From Roseomonas elaeocarpi (GTDB lineage: Bacteria > Pseudomonadota > Alphaproteobacteria > Acetobacterales > Acetobacteraceae): a stretch of 64,000 nucleotides of DNA. The notes under the pieces are model-generated. The model worked only from the letters and a program-made list of their open reading frames with translations. It ran no database searches and was not told where the DNA came from. Where the stretch lies: the NCBI RefSeq assembly GCF_042433915.1, contig NZ_JBHLUN010000015.1:202873-266872 (forward strand), read 5' to 3'. The translations under genes were made by a program, and so were the position numbers. Of the stretch, positions 62,986-64,000 are shown one piece after another; the stretch's first letter is position 1; each line of letters opens with the position of its first letter.

Positions 62986-64000
62986 ATGAAGTTCCGTCAC
63001 GCGTTGCTCGCCACGACGCTTCTTGCCACCCCGTTCGTCGCCTCGGGCGCGCAGGCGCAGTCCGCCTGGTGGACCCCGCCGAGCTGGCTGGCCACCCCCG
63101 TCGCGCAGCCGGTGACCGGCCTGTACGTGTCCGGCGGCGCCGGCTGGAACCACTCCAGCAAGCGTAACCTGACCGCCAAGGGCGCCAACGCCACCTACTT
63201 CGACAACACGGTGAACAACCGTCAGGGCGACGTCGAGTTCAGCGAAGGCTGGGGCGGCCAGGTCGCCGTGGGTTGGGGCTTCGGCAACGGCCTGCGCGCC
63301 GAGGTCGAGGGCAACTACCGCCGCAACGTCGCCAGCCATGTCGGTGGCTGGTCCTCCAAGGCTCCGCGCGCTGGCGTGAACGGTGCGTTCAACGACGCGA
63401 CCGGCCAGCAGGAGCAGTACGGCGTGATGGCCAATGGCTATTACGACTTCCAGCTGCCGGCCTGGTTCCCGCAGATGCCGATCCCCGTCGTTCCCTACGT
63501 CGGTGGCGGCGTCGGCTACGTCTGGACCGACCTGCACGGCGTGGGCGGCTCGCGCTACCCGAACGGCAACTCGGTGATGCTGGACGACACGCGCGGTTCC
63601 TTCGCCTACCAGGGCATCGCCGGTCTGGCCTTCCCGATCCCGCAGGTCCCCGGCCTGTCGCTCACGGTTGAGTACCGCTACCTCGGCACGCTGCAGCGCT
63701 ACTTCGACGGCGAGGTCCGCACGCCGACCAACCAGACGGTCAGCCGCGGCAAGTTCGAAGTTGACTCGGGCAACAACCACTCGGCGATGCTGGGCCTGCG
63801 CTACGCCCTGTACACCCCGCCGGTCGTGGCCGCCGCTCCGCCGGTTGCCCCGATGCAGGCCGCGCCGCAGCAGACTGCCCGCACCTACCTCGTGTTCTTT
63901 GACTGGGATCGTTCGGACCTGACGGACCGCGCGCGCCAGATCATTGCCGAGGCGGCGCAGAACAGCCGCACCGCCGGTGTGACGCGCATCGAAGTGTCGG
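62986..64000 (+). CDS. OmpA-family outer-membrane beta-barrel protein (3' end outside the window)
   Basis: A signal peptide (residues 1-24, HALLATTLLATPFVASGAQA, cleavage AQA-QS) is followed by a beta-barrel domain (about 40-285) of alternating strands, e.g. GLYVSGGAGWNHSS, GWGGQVAVGWGFGNGLRAEV, and the last strand HSAMLGLRYALY. A Pro/Ala linker leads into a C-terminal OmpA peptidoglycan-binding domain starting TYLVFFDWDRSDLTDRARQI. The protein links outer membrane and cell wall. ATG at 62986 is chosen over 62971 because AAGGA precedes it at 7 bases. The last seen residues are within the OmpA domain; the stop lies beyond base 64000. Confidence 0.92.
   Translation, partial: MKFRHALLATTLLATPFVASGAQAQSAWWTPPSWLATPVAQPVTGLYVSGGAGWNHSSKRNLTAKGANATYFDNTVNNRQGDVEFSEGWGGQVAVGWGFGNGLRAEVEGNYRRNVASHVGGWSSKAPRAGVNGAFNDATGQQEQYGVMANGYYDFQLPAWFPQMPIPVVPYVGGGVGYVWTDLHGVGGSRYPNGNSVMLDDTRGSFAYQGIAGLAFPIPQVPGLSLTVEYRYLGTLQRYFDGEVRTPTNQTVSRGKFEVDSGNNHSAMLGLRYALYTPPVVAAAPPVAPMQAAPQQTARTYLVFFDWDRSDLTDRARQIIAEAAQNSRTAGVTRIEVS

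Overview
The window is a gene-dense, very GC-rich stretch of a bacterial chromosome, almost certainly from an alphaproteobacterium. The best fit is the family Acetobacteraceae, Roseomonas-like, although the genus is an inference. The supporting signs are the dusB-ntrB-ntrC-ntrY-ntrX-(x)-hfq-hflX order, a bifunctional ispDF, an NDUFS4-type complex I accessory subunit, the dgt-argS-SPOR-nagZ-scpAB-tatBC-serS block divergent from erpA-xth, and the rpmG/pleD pair. I see no rRNA, CRISPR array, prophage, transposase or plasmid origin. This is mostly conserved core chromosome with a few accessory inserts.

Layout. Bases 1-2.8 kb (+): end of metG, tatD, a PhnP-like metallo-beta-lactamase-fold hydrolase, and mazG. 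2.9-14.2 kb (-): one long nitrogen/redox-regulation and RNA-chaperone block reading dusB, ntrB, ntrC, ntrY, ntrX, a D-amino-acid transaminase, hfq, hflX and an inositol-monophosphatase-type phosphatase. ispDF diverges from dusB and ends at a hairpin. 15.6-19.7 kb (-): two large surface-glycan-type proteins, a glycosyltransferase/DUF4214/methyltransferase-like fusion and a TPR-GT4 protein, in visibly less GC-rich DNA. 19.9-22 kb: a histone-deacetylase-like amidohydrolase, tRNA-Arg(TCT), the NDUFS4-like subunit and tRNA-Pro(TGG).

22-32.3 kb (-): a tightly packed block transcribed dgt, argS, SPOR protein, nagZ, M50 protease, scpA, scpB, tatB, tatC, serS, with several ATGA overlaps. It joins translation, cell-wall turnover, chromosome condensation and Tat export. 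32.4-33.5 kb (+): erpA and exonuclease III. 33.7-39.3 kb: a secreted DUF1264/OBAP-like protein, then (-) a 2OG-Fe(II) dioxygenase, pdxJ, pdxA and ilvD. 39.3-39.8 kb holds no gene but has a strong GNRA-capped inverted repeat, followed by tRNA-Ser(GCT). 40-45 kb: a glutathione transferase, a TM2 membrane protein, and the gatC-gatA-(unknown 168 aa)-gatB operon.

45.3-59.5 kb (+): a large MscS channel and ruvX, then a compact pyrB-pyrC'-plsY-dprA-topA-rnr-S41 protease run, then rpmG. The S41 protease frame is open far back into rnr across a 15-bp tandem repeat. 59.7-61 kb (-): a PleD-type diguanylate cyclase. 61.5-64 kb (+): a SAM methyltransferase and the start of an OmpA-family outer-membrane protein that runs off the window.

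I did not find a wholly new multigene system. The strongest oddities are the rnr/S41 overlap, an apparently non-catalytic dihydroorotase, an uncharacterised gene translationally coupled inside gatCAB, an hflX frame with no ordinary start codon, and the fused glycan enzyme.
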